64,000 bases of DNA from Tubiluchus corallicola (Eukaryota; Priapulida; Priapulimorpha; Priapulimorphida; Tubiluchidae), in contig JAQGDQ010000004.1 in the NCBI GenBank assembly GCA_030141605.1, forward strand, positions 498,001 through 562,000, given 5' to 3'. The position numbers and the translations under genes were made by a program. Position 1 is the first letter of the stretch. Each line of letters opens with the position of its first letter. The notes under the pieces are model-generated. The model ran no database searches and had not been told where the DNA came from. It saw nothing but the letters and a program-made list of their open reading frames with translations. Shown piece after piece: positions 39,901-51,900 of this stretch.

Positions 39901-42900
39901 GGTCAAGGGAAATGAATAAATTTTGGCTCGTCCCTTTCATGATTTAACAGGGTCACAAAGACCATGCAACCTAGTATCGGTACTGATTTCTTAGACTCAG
40001 TTAGTTTCAGAAGCTGCTGAAATTAAATGCTCAGCACCCCTTTCGAAATTACTTCAGCGATGTTATTATCCCCATTAGAGGTTCCCTCTATTTACTCATT
40101 CTCAAATTAGCAAACTAAACAGCGTGAAGACTTGCTCTACTTTAGTTAATTGTTTGTTTTATCTGCTCTCAATGCTCCACTCTTGCAAATGTTACACAAT
40201 ATTGGTGTCATTGCACCTTTGAGTTGATGTTCCTGCATGCAATGTACGTGTCTTACGCCTTGTTCCAATCTGTGTTGTTTTTGTTTTGACTAAATCCTCT
40301 CTTCATGAGCAGGAGTTGTTCATTTACGACCCACGAGCCCAGCAGAGACTACTTAAAGAAACTCCAGAAGATTTTTTTAAACACCAAGACACTGCTACGA
40401 TTTTAGGACTCTGAAAGTAGATAGACTTCTATAGTCACCTTGAGCTTGTAACTTCGTAAATAGAGCCAGTAACTTCCTGCAAGATCAAGTACTTGCACTT
40501 CATCTGGCCTATAGTTTAAAATTGTTAAGGTGGTGTCGCACTTTGATGACTGACTTTTTCAATACCTGTCTTCTCATTCTATAATTATACCAAAGCGATA
40601 TAATTAGTCTTTAATGTATCTTCAGTAATACGTGGTAGTCATCCACGAACTTACCATTCAGAGGTAATACCGTGATCCAAAACGATAACTAATATTTTCT
40701 TTGTTTATCAAATGGTTTTAGAATATTTTTGCTACTCAACACTACGAAATTCCAAAGCATTTATTCCTAACAAATACACAACGAAACCACTTGTCGTGAT
40801 ATTTTGTTACTATTTATATTGTTGATTTTGAGCTTTTGTTAGCTTTCAGCATGCACGATCAGGTGGGAATGGTTCATAAGTTATCACTTGCAGGTCATCT
40901 GTATGTATTATTTTACTAGATTGATGCCCTAGGATTTGTGTCGAAAAGATAAATTTTTCAGTATTATAAAAACACTCGTTTCTCTTTAATTTGCTGATTA
41001 TTTTCTCTTCTGCATGTGCATGAATTTTAGTGCATGTTTGTGTCGGCTACTTATGATGCAAAATTACATTAAGCCGCGGTGATTGGGTGTGTTTAGGTGC
41101 ACACGGGTATAGTTAAAGTAACAAATTTCTGAATTCTCTTTTGATGATTACTAGTATAATTTATTTATTCTTTATTAGCAAATTCATTGAAAGTTAATTA
41201 GGATTCCGTTATTATTTTGTAGCGTAGTCGCTGATATTTTTAAGTGCATTTTAAATTACATGTACCCGAGTTGCAGGTTTTTAGCATAATTATTAATTCA
41301 CAAAGCTGAGCAAATCAATTATGCATTAATGATTAATTTATTAAAAGCTTGGGTGAATCATACAGCAAGTGAATTATCGTTATTGTTGTTTTGTTTGAAT
41401 ACGAAGCGCTGAAACGAAAGTTTTCATTCATGAATTCACCGATGGATTCGCCGTTTCGCCCGGTAACTCCCATTTCTACACGATTCATAATTGTTTTTCT
41501 AAGTACTAACATAAATGCTGATTTCAGAGCAGTGAACCGCACATGCAGTGGTAGAATAGGTTAGTCTGCTGTTATTCAGTGTGGGTTTCTTGGACCTGCT
41601 GTACTGAACCAGAACCATTACTACAAATTGCTCTGCAGCTATGTTTGTCCCGCAGTTGGCTTCTAATGAAATGCGGGAAATTTGTAGTGAGTGAAAAGGA
41701 ATGCGGGTTTTCAAGGAAGGGAAGCCGGGGAGGCGGAAGAACATGTTTGCTTGGTCTTGAATGTTCAGAAGTACGGACAACTGAGTGTGCCTTCAAACTG
41801 GGCTTTCAAAACTTTATCTTTTTAGCGATGTAACAGCTATATTAAACGTAGCTTACTAATTTTTCTACGGAGAAAACCCTTCGAACTAGCAATTAATGAA
41901 CTCCGATAACAGTATAACCTGGTACAAAATGAAAGTTGTAAGAACTTATCCCTCAGGTCAAATCTTAAAGCACGAATTCTTGTGACGGCCTAACTACAAC
42001 CACAGCAATTCCTTAATTTTCGGGGATGTTTAAACTAGGAATTTTTGGCATTTGCAGAAGTCGCGATTTGCGATCGCTGCACAAAAATTCGCTTTGAACA
42101 TTTGCTTACGAAACTTCACCGCTGTTATCATACCTTTACGAAAGTTTACCGGCATCAACTACATGTCACGCGGACTATGTGGCACATGCATACTCTAATG
42201 CTATCGTATGCTGTGAAGGGTTTTTAGACTTTCCAAAACCTGTCCACTTAAAAATATGCTGCAGCACACAGTCGCAACTTAGGCATTCATCATGTATTTA
42301 AGTTTCAGTGATTGAATTGTCTATAAAACCTGTCCGGGAATCCATACTTGGGTACCATTCATCGTAATAGCAATGTTCCGTTTCTATGCTAAAACGGAAA
42401 TTAATGGGGTTGCATATTTCATAGCTACGCTTGAATCTGTGCATGCGCTTTCCAGTTTCTTTTAAAACAAAAAATTATTGATAAAAAATGCTTCTTGATC
42501 AATTATATTTAAAAATTTATATAAAATTGGTGATTGTTTACTAACGAATTAAGCAGGCTAAAACGAGCATTTCCAAAGTTGCTTAATATGAATTTAATCT
42601 TCAAACTGAGAAGATAAGGATGAATGCTCGTCTGTGTGCGTTGCTCATTAGGCTTATTTGTTTCTGTATTTTCGAAGTTTTAATAGGACATTCTGCGACA
42701 CTATCATGATTGTCATCCTAATGTGCATACATAATAATCGAGAATGCAGTATTCGTGGTTTATTTATTGTATTGCATGCAAACGAATTGAATGCATGGAG
42801 CAAATATATGTAATAATCCCTTGCTGTATAATTACAGTTATTCCCTGACAGTGTTACGTGTCATTCTATACTGAATCTGCGTAATTAATTATACAAGCCA

Positions 42901-45900
42901 ATATAGCTGAAGTGTCTCATTATCAATACACGTATTCATCTGACTAAGAGGGTTCATATGTTCACTTGCTGTAAATGGGACAGGTGTTATTATATGCAAA
43001 CGTCTTCATGTACTATTGAATTACAAGTATGAACTAACCTTTATTCGAATGTGAAGGCAATGTTGGTAGTGGCATGCTGGAGAACAGGATTTGATGTTCA
43101 AAGCTATCCACCTTTTTTTAAGACAATATCCTAACACTTTGAGGAAATTATCCAAGTTCAACATTGATCGCTGTTGCAAATTGTTATTGAAATGTAGCGC
43201 TCGCGAAAGAAAAAGACCAACAAACAACACTTACTAACAATAACAGCAAAAAATAGTGTGATCCAAATAAATTACATTGGCGGTCTTTTTGAATTTAAAA
43301 ACACAATGAAACTTTTTTCCTCAAAGTGGATTTCAGGGAATTGTGATTTTTATATTCTGGTCGATTTTCTACGTGTCTGTGTAAAAATTTAATTTCACAT
43401 TATTTTTGTCTGGGTCATACATTTTTTGGCTAATTTGACTACATGACTATTTGTGCCGTAGTTCAGAATAGAGCGGGATATGAAAGATCGTCTTGTTTTC
43501 CTTTAAATTAAAGTCTAAAATCACTTTGTACATTTGCCCAATCTGCACTGCCAAATTTGGTGAAACAGAGAAAGCAATTGTAAGCACTTTTATAAAAGAT
43601 AAAAAATATCTATTGGAGCTCGTAGAGATTTTCGAGGTATTTTCAGGAAGTTGCGCTTTCTCGATATTATTTATGCCATTTCGGAGATTTTCAGGCTTTT
43701 TTTGTTCGCGTTTGTTCAACAGTGTAGCTCTTGATCTTTTGATGTTTTACATATTATTTGCCTGGCAAAGCAAAGATTTGCGCTTGAAGCCAAGTGTCTG
43801 GCAGTGGGTAAACATTTTTCCAGTCCAAAATTGATTCAGTTTGTCGACATTTGATGATTTAGCCGAACAAAGAAGTTTTCTGAAAACTTACAGCCACTCC
43901 TGGAATTTACTCCATCTCCTTGCCTTTTCTATACGCCTTAAGGGAAGCCATGGGCGCTACAACTTAAATTCTTCTTTGTCTGCCTGCTTGTTTTGAAGTG
44001 CTTCAGTGCAGGCGGCTTTCATTTGACTCTTCTACACAAGTTTCGATGTCAGAAAACCCGTGAATTTCGGTTACCGAATAAAGCGTGTACATGATAAGGA
44101 TATTCTGTTAGTATCGCAAAAATGTTTGAAAAACTAACAAAAGCTTTTGACACGGTGTAACCGTGCTGTCCATATTGTATTATATTGCGGTACTTTCGCA
44201 TATTTTAAACTTTTCAAGCAGTTGTCCTACGATTATATACCCTTAGCCTTTGTTTCTTTGTTGTCAATTGATTGACTTCCAGTGGCAATCCATGATAAGT
44301 AATTGCATAGGAAATTTATTTTTAATATCAGTTTAAACTGTAGTCGGGTATTGCAATTTGTTGTAGAAACAACTTGTAACTTTTTAAGATGCATACTTCT
44401 CTAATCTACTCAAACTAACTATATAGACTAGTCTTTAGTCTGACTAGACTAATTACTACATTGCACCCAAGTGCTCTCTCCTCCTTGAGGCTCCCTCTCT
44501 CCCTTCCCTCTTCTCTCTTCCACCTGAAATTCTCAAACCTAGTCTGACTAGACTTATTTTATTGCAGCCAAGTACTCTCTCTCTTTCCTCCGTAAAATCC
44601 TCAAACTTCTTCTTTGCTGGTTCCCCCCCCCCCATGTACTTCTAGCTTCTCTAATCGCTCCTAAGGTGACGATGTAGAATATTTGCGGTCTTCCATTTGT
44701 GAAAACTACAATTAGAATTCTGGTGATAATTATGAGTATTTAATTTGAGAAAACCTGTAATTTACTGATTAACTGCGCCGCACTTTTCACGTTTACATCC
44801 TGGCCCATTGACTGTAATTGCTACAGCCAACAATGTTCAAGGTTATAAATGCTTTCTGGTGTTTATTTCTGATTTTGTGCTGTATTTTGCTGCATTTGAA
44901 AATATGTTTATGAACATTTTTTACTCAATACATAAAATTAAATAATAAAAGTCTCTATGTTTAACAATACTTTTTTTATTATTTTATGTGTGCTTTGTAG
45001 TGAATTGCTGTTTCGTTTTTAGGAACTGAATGAAGATCCAGAATTGATGTCTCCAGTTGCAAGGAAAAAGGCGAATCCTCCTCTGAACACAATGTCTTCG
45101 TACAGGCATTCACAAAGCACTGATGGTAAGCTCCCTTTGCTGATATTTGTCGTGTAACAGTTCTAAACCGAGATCTAAACATTTGGTAACTGAAACAAAT
45201 CACTACACATGTTTGGAAATAAAAGTGAGTGCTCTCATAAGGTGCAGTAAAGGCAACAAAACTACAGCAGTCAATCCAAATCACAATAAGGCAAATGAAA
45301 AGAATTTGTGGTATGAGTTTATTGTTGTTATTGCCCTGCGTTTGCAGACATTTCAAAATTCAAATACTCCTTTAAAAATATAGTTGTATTAATTGATTTT
45401 GACAAGAAAGAAAGAAGAATAATTAGTATCTTTAGAAAGAAAGAAGAATAATTAGTATCTTTATCAGTTATGTTATATTGATGTAAGTCATGGATTTTTT
45501 AAATACACTTCATAGTTGTCAACTTATTGCTTCTTCACATAACATAATCATCATAGCTTTTAACTATCTGTTACTTTATGATTAAATGTTTATTAAAGAT
45601 CGCCAGTGCTTGCCAAGTACAAAATTAATCCTGTTTCCTTTGCTGATAAATTTTCAATAGTTGGTTTTAAGATGAAAGTATTTTTGTGTAATTATTCTGT
45701 CTGAAAGAAACAAAATACCATGTTATACTAAACCTGAAGCATGGAAAGACTACATTCCACTTTTGTAATTGATGTAAACGGCTACTATCATCAAACATCA
45801 ATAAACCTTCCATTTGTCTTCATAAATAAATGCACACAGCCTAAATGTTTTATAGATTGAACACTTAGCGCGTTGTCACGGCCTAAATCTTTAGCCTGAC

Positions 45901-48900
45901 AAACGATACACTTGCAGTGACACTTTAGATAAACGTGGTTAAGAAATCAGAACAGAGGAAAAAGGTGTGCAGAGTTCAAATAACAAGATAAGCATTTTTG
46001 GTGTGTACTATGTGTGCCTCTGTATTAAAGATGCCATTCATATTGCACTTGTTACCTACAATACTTTGTATCTATATGTTAATTGTATCTATTATTCTGT
46101 ATAATATTACATACATATGTACTTCGTATGTTATTTTGTTGACTAATTTTCTTTTTTATATCAGGATCTAGAATTACCATTCTCCCCATACGAGTCCCTT
46201 TTCCAGTGTGATCTTCAAGATTTCTCATTTCGGATTATATTTAACATATGTGAATAATAAAGTCTTTTGCAAACTGTGTAAATATTTGAACAATATTTTG
46301 TGTAATTACAGATTCAGAGTCAGTGGACTTGGATGCCCTGCTAGGAGAATTATGTATGCTGGAGAATGCTCTGTCAAGAAATAGTATCCTAGACCTTTCT
46401 AACTTGAGTGAATCACCTTCAAAACCCAAATCTCCTAGCAAAAAATCTGAGAATTCGGCACAGGAACCAAACAACATTGGTGCTAAAACAAATGAACATC
46501 TCTCCAGCGAGTTGAAGCATGATGTTGATGCGGATGTGAGTGGCGAAATCGTGGAAGATGTTCCGGACAATGATTCCGCATTCTGTGATTATGAATCTCT
46601 CCCATCGTCGGAATCATGCACCTCAACGACGACGCGGACTGACTTGATTGTTAGTCAGGAGCAGAGTGACATTGCAAGTGTCATCAGTTCTGGTATAGAT
46701 GGCACTATTACAACTACAACAGTGACCACGTCCAGCGATGTTGGTGAGGAACACCTAGTGTTATCTGAGGTTAGTACTGTTTAAACAACAATGTGCACGT
46801 GCAAAGCATAATGCATGATGGCTAAGTCATTTCTGTACATTGAAGTTTTTCACAACTTGTGTTTACCAAATTTGTGTTATAGCATGAACTTTTATGCATT
46901 GCTTAATATATTTATGTGTTATTAATTTGTATACCACGCAGGCAGCAGCAAGTTTTTCTCCTTACTTTATGAAAGTAATAAATTGCGGTAAATTACTGTC
47001 TATTCTTAAATTTTTGCCGACTGATACTTGTGTTGCACTTCATTGTCAGTTTTTCAGTTTCTCTTTTTCACAAATAATTCAAGCTTTGTAAGGCAAGAAT
47101 TGTGCCCACATTAAAATGCTTCAATCTCAAATTGCAAAAACTTGTTGCTTTTAGTTTGTTCATTGACCCTACTTTATTTATTTGCACGTTGTTTTTGTTT
47201 GTTTGTTATGTGGCATGTTGTATGTACAGTTGGTGCATGAAGAATGTACAAGGCAGCTAGACCTACTTGGTAAACTGAGAGCTTTAGAAGAAGAATTGGC
47301 TGGAAAAGCACATCTTACTCCTGTAAGTTTATTTAATGCGAAGCCATTTGAATAATTTCTGAGCATTTTCATATTTCCTTCTTTTACTGTAATTGAATTG
47401 TTGCTGTTTTTTAAAATTCTTGGTATCAAGCACCTATATGTAATTTGGTGTTGTGTTAAAACATACTTAATCTGTACTTTGTTGACTAATGAAGGAAAGG
47501 ATGTCAATTAGGTTTTTACTTAAGAGTTGAAGCTGTTTACTTACATGTTGATCAACGTGTAGCCTTTACACACAACTAACAACTAAGGGAAGAATTATAC
47601 ATGAGTTTTGCCAAATTCACAAGTCCTATCAAATTGTTTTGTTGTAACAACTAGTTAGTTCACACTATTTTGCCATATAATTGCTCACCAAATGCTACAT
47701 TTTAATTTTGCATGTTTTTTGCTGATTAAGTATTGTGCCCTTTTTGATGCAAGTAATAATGTGAAAGGTATATTGTTTGAAATTTTAACTTCTTTTAAAT
47801 CCAGAAACCCAATGATTTAATTTCTGATTAAATCATTATAATGTGAAAGATATATATTTGAAATCTTGACTTATTTTGAATCCAGGTACCCAATGATTTA
47901 ATTTCTGATTAGTACACATTTTGATTGCGCCAAATGCTTACATAGTGTTATTCCTTAATTATTGCAGGAAGATGAGCAAAAGAAAATCAAAGCCGCAAAA
48001 ATACGCCTTGCACTTGAAAAAATAAAAGAAGCAAACTTTAGAAAGGTTTGTCTGCACATAATCATGTTCTTATGCCATGGAATAATTTAATCCATTTAAT
48101 TAAAGAAGTTCTGTAAAAAACATTTGTGATGTATTTCATGTTCGGATATTTTTATATCGTAACGTAACTACACTCATTACATCCCTGTAAAACAACCATT
48201 CCCTGGTAACACAGTAACAGAAATTTGTCAGCACCATTTGTAAGGCAATTGTAAAATGTGCTGTCAAACTTTTTTATTGTGGCTATTTTAATGAAAAGTA
48301 AATTGTGACAAGTATGATGATTTAATGTTTCAGCATCCTAACCTAAATTTGAGCTGAAATCTAGGTTTAATTTTTAAATTTTGCCAAAGCTGAATTTAGC
48401 CTTCAAAGCAGAGTAATCTCTTTAACCAAGTCAAGATTCTAACATGAAAATGTAGAGAAAGTGTAAATGTACGATGTTACAATATCTGTGTAATGATGCA
48501 TTTAGTTAATCACTGAATAAATTTTTGACAGCTTTATGTAAAAGTGTTCAGTGAAGATGGAAGCACCAAGAGTATACTGGTTGATGAGCGACAGTGTACT
48601 GGTGAAATATGTACCATTCTAGCAGACAAGCACCATTGCCAACTAAATCATCGCTGGTCAGTCATCGAAATTCTTCCTGATATGCACATGGGTAATTACT
48701 TATTCAAACAAAATTTTAATGAATTTAGTCAAACATTAATTATTTCTAATTAATTTTATTTAACTAAGATAATACAATGGCAATCATGTCATCAGTGGCA
48801 CTTTTTAGCGCATGTCTTTGCCGAACACAGTGCATTCGTCATTGTGCTAAACGTTTATGACCTGGCCAGTTATCTAGCTTGTGGTTTTCTAGATATTTAG

Positions 48901-51900
48901 TTCTTGACACTGCAATACAAAAAACAATGCTTTTAGACATACCTGTGTTAACTAGCTCAAAACTCTATTTTTTCATTAAATGGGTTTTCATCTTCAAATG
49001 AAATTATATCTTCAAATATAATTTTTTTTTTCATATGAGCATATTAAGAACTCTAAAATCAAACGAGTTATAAGTTATAAAAAAGCAGTAAAATGGTTTC
49101 TGTTAAGCAGGTGCTCCTCTGGCTACGCTATTAAATTGTGAAACTCGGTTATAAAATACTTTCACACGCTGCTTTACCCGTCTACTGTGTAAATTCACTT
49201 GTATTCATTTACACATGCACAATCATGGCCTCCGTGTGTGTGTGCATTCAGAGTTTTTGTATGATGCAGGAAGTGACTAAATTTGTAATAAATTCGGAAC
49301 TCGGATAAATAATTTATTGAAATTTGAGATGAAACCAAACATTGCCAGTATTAAATCAGCTAATTATTTCTTAACCTGTTTACAACTTCCAGTACTTTAT
49401 GGTATGCTTAGAAACATATATTCTGATCAGCAGATAAGGAAATTTATTATTTATCATTACAGAAAGGATTTATGAGGATCATCAATCAGTGGTGAAAGAG
49501 TTATCTTATTGGCCAAGAGAATCGACTAACAAGATATTATTTGCAGAAAGAAATGAAAAATATGAGTTATTCAGAAACCCTCAGGTATAATCTAATGTAA
49601 CTCCTCAAATCCTTATTAAATTTGTCTTTCTGACTTTCAGTAACTCAAGCTGCAGCCTCGTGTGCCTATTTTTCATGTAATGTTGATTGATATAGATGAC
49701 AATCTTCTTTGCTCGCTATTAAATTCTTCTATAAATAGCAATTTAAAGTGCATAAAAACATTTTGAGATATCTAGAGATGTCTAGAAAAGCTAGAAACAG
49801 GAAACAGCAAAAAAAAACTCACTGGGTTTAGTAACTATAGGGCTCCTAGAAACTGCTGCTCAGTTTTAAACCTTAAGTTCTCTGCTATTGAAGCAGAGGA
49901 TAATTTTTGCACCCCATATGAGTGCATACTAGATAAGATATAAAGGTTTACTCTGATGTCTAATTTATTTCTTCTACTCACCTTAAGAGAAAATATAAAT
50001 CTCATTGTTTCTTTTTTCTGTGTATTATATTTTTAATTTGCTGTGGAAATAAACATTGCAATTACTGTTTAATGTCAGGAGTACTTACTTGTTGCGTCGT
50101 CTTCTGAACTCGGCCATGGAATGAACGAGTCAAACAAGGAACGATTGATAGAAGAGTTCTTCTGCGAGACAGGTGTGAGGTGTCCAGAAATGGAAGGAGT
50201 CATGTATTTAAAGGTGGATGGGAAGAAAGCCTGGAAGCGACACTACTTTGTACTCAGAGCATCTGGACTTTATTATGTGCCAAAAGGAAAAACAAAGGTT
50301 AATTAAATTTCGTATACATTTTTTTAAATTAACCAAATGACAAAGCTGCCTAATAGACCTTTATTTAATTTTAGAAGACTAGTAGTTTAGAAGAATAGCC
50401 TTTCCCTGGTCGCATACTTTGAGATTTTAAAAGTCGTGCATATGTCCAGTTATATATCTAAAACTGATTCAATGTTTGGCTGTCATTTCATTTTGTGTTG
50501 CTGCAGCCTGAGAGAATTAGCTGACCGTATTTTATCTTAATTTGAATATAGAGCCTCAAAGATTTAGTTTGCCTTATCAAGTTTGACTTTGTGGAATTGT
50601 ACACAGCAATTGAATGGAAGAAAAAGTACAAAGCACCAAATGAGCTTGGATTTGCTTTGAAGGTAAGGTGATTACCCATCTTAATTTTCAACGTGTGGAC
50701 TAATGTTTCATTTTTTTATCTATTTCAAAGTTATTTATAAAATTAAAAAAAAATATTCAAGAACATTTAGACCAAATTTATGACTGCTGATGGTGAGACT
50801 GCTTGGCTTTATTCATTTTTGCAAACTGTGGCTGTGTTCACAAAACAGACTCCATAGTAACAAATTAGGCACTTAGAAAAACATGTGGTTGTGTTTGTTC
50901 GTGTTACTGAATAAATATGGTATTGTTAGTTTGTAAGTATGGCTTTGATCTGCTGTATTTTTAAATATCTCCTTTTATTTGTTGCTAAATTTGTTACCAT
51001 ACGTCAATAAAAGTGAATTACTAAAAAATTTCCTTATCAATCTTACTAACTTGACAAAGTACGTTTACGCTTATGTTTGTGCTATGGAAGGGTGTACTAT
51101 AGTCTGCAGATGCAAACCCTACTAATAAGTGCAAGATATGGCACCTTTCAGGCCGACATACAATGTTAGAAGGCTTGCTATAAATAAATACATGTACATA
51201 AAAAAGTCTTACTATTATAAAGGTTTGCATTTATTTGTAGCATCCACAAATTATGAAGCCAAGTAAACACATCAAGTATCTGTGCTGTGAGGATGAGCAG
51301 ACATATAAACAGTGGATAATGTCAATCAGAATTGTTAAGGTATGTGGTGTAAGACTGGTAGTTGTAAATGCTGTTCAACATAACCAAATTGTCCTGAATT
51401 TGAAGAACGGTAAACTAAATGAAGAAGTATTTCTTTAAATGATTTGAGTAAAAAGTCCTGAAAAGCAGTGATTGGTATGCATGTTTAGCACCTAGCTGCT
51501 TTTTAGCTTTGAATGTCTAAAATACTCAAAAAATAAAAAAGGTTGCTTTTTGATGGTCCAGTAAAACAAGACATTTCTTTTTTGCAGTTTGGTAAGCAGC
51601 TATATGATAACTGGCATCGACTGCAAAGAACAATAACATCAGATATAACATCGCAGAGTTCTGGCTCTAGCGTGTCACTTCCCACCGTGAATGGGACTGC
51701 AAAAAATATTACCCATGTTGTGGACTTCACACGGATCATGCCACAAGGAACGGACTCACAGAGCAGTCTTAGTCGAGGCACTCGAAGCTCTCACAGCAGT
51801 CTGAGTACTCGTAGTTCTGCTCGTAGTTTGGCGGACAACGTTCAATTAGAGTTGTGCTCTAAACAAGATAATTACGACGAAGTGAAGAAACGAATTTCAT

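Larger units (their letters stand above)
32001..45022 (+). other. MRL intron 2, third part
   Basis: Mostly featureless A/T-rich intron. Exceptions listed separately are the hairpins at 36979-37019 and 37704-37766, exon-like segments at 38842-38874, 38922-39049 and 40313-40414, and a CT-rich duplicated tract at 44436-44592. The longest open frame (119 codons, 34896-34537 minus) has no recognisable features. Confidence 0.65.

Noticed and set aside
43493-43834. 113-codon plus-strand frame, with an overlapping 90-codon minus-strand frame
   Set aside because: Both strands are open over the same stretch and neither product resembles a protein family. A Cys pair (CPIC) alone is not a zinc finger.
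44979-45356. 125-codon minus-strand frame
   Set aside because: It runs antisense across MRL exon 3 and its introns. It has no family features and no matching splice signals.
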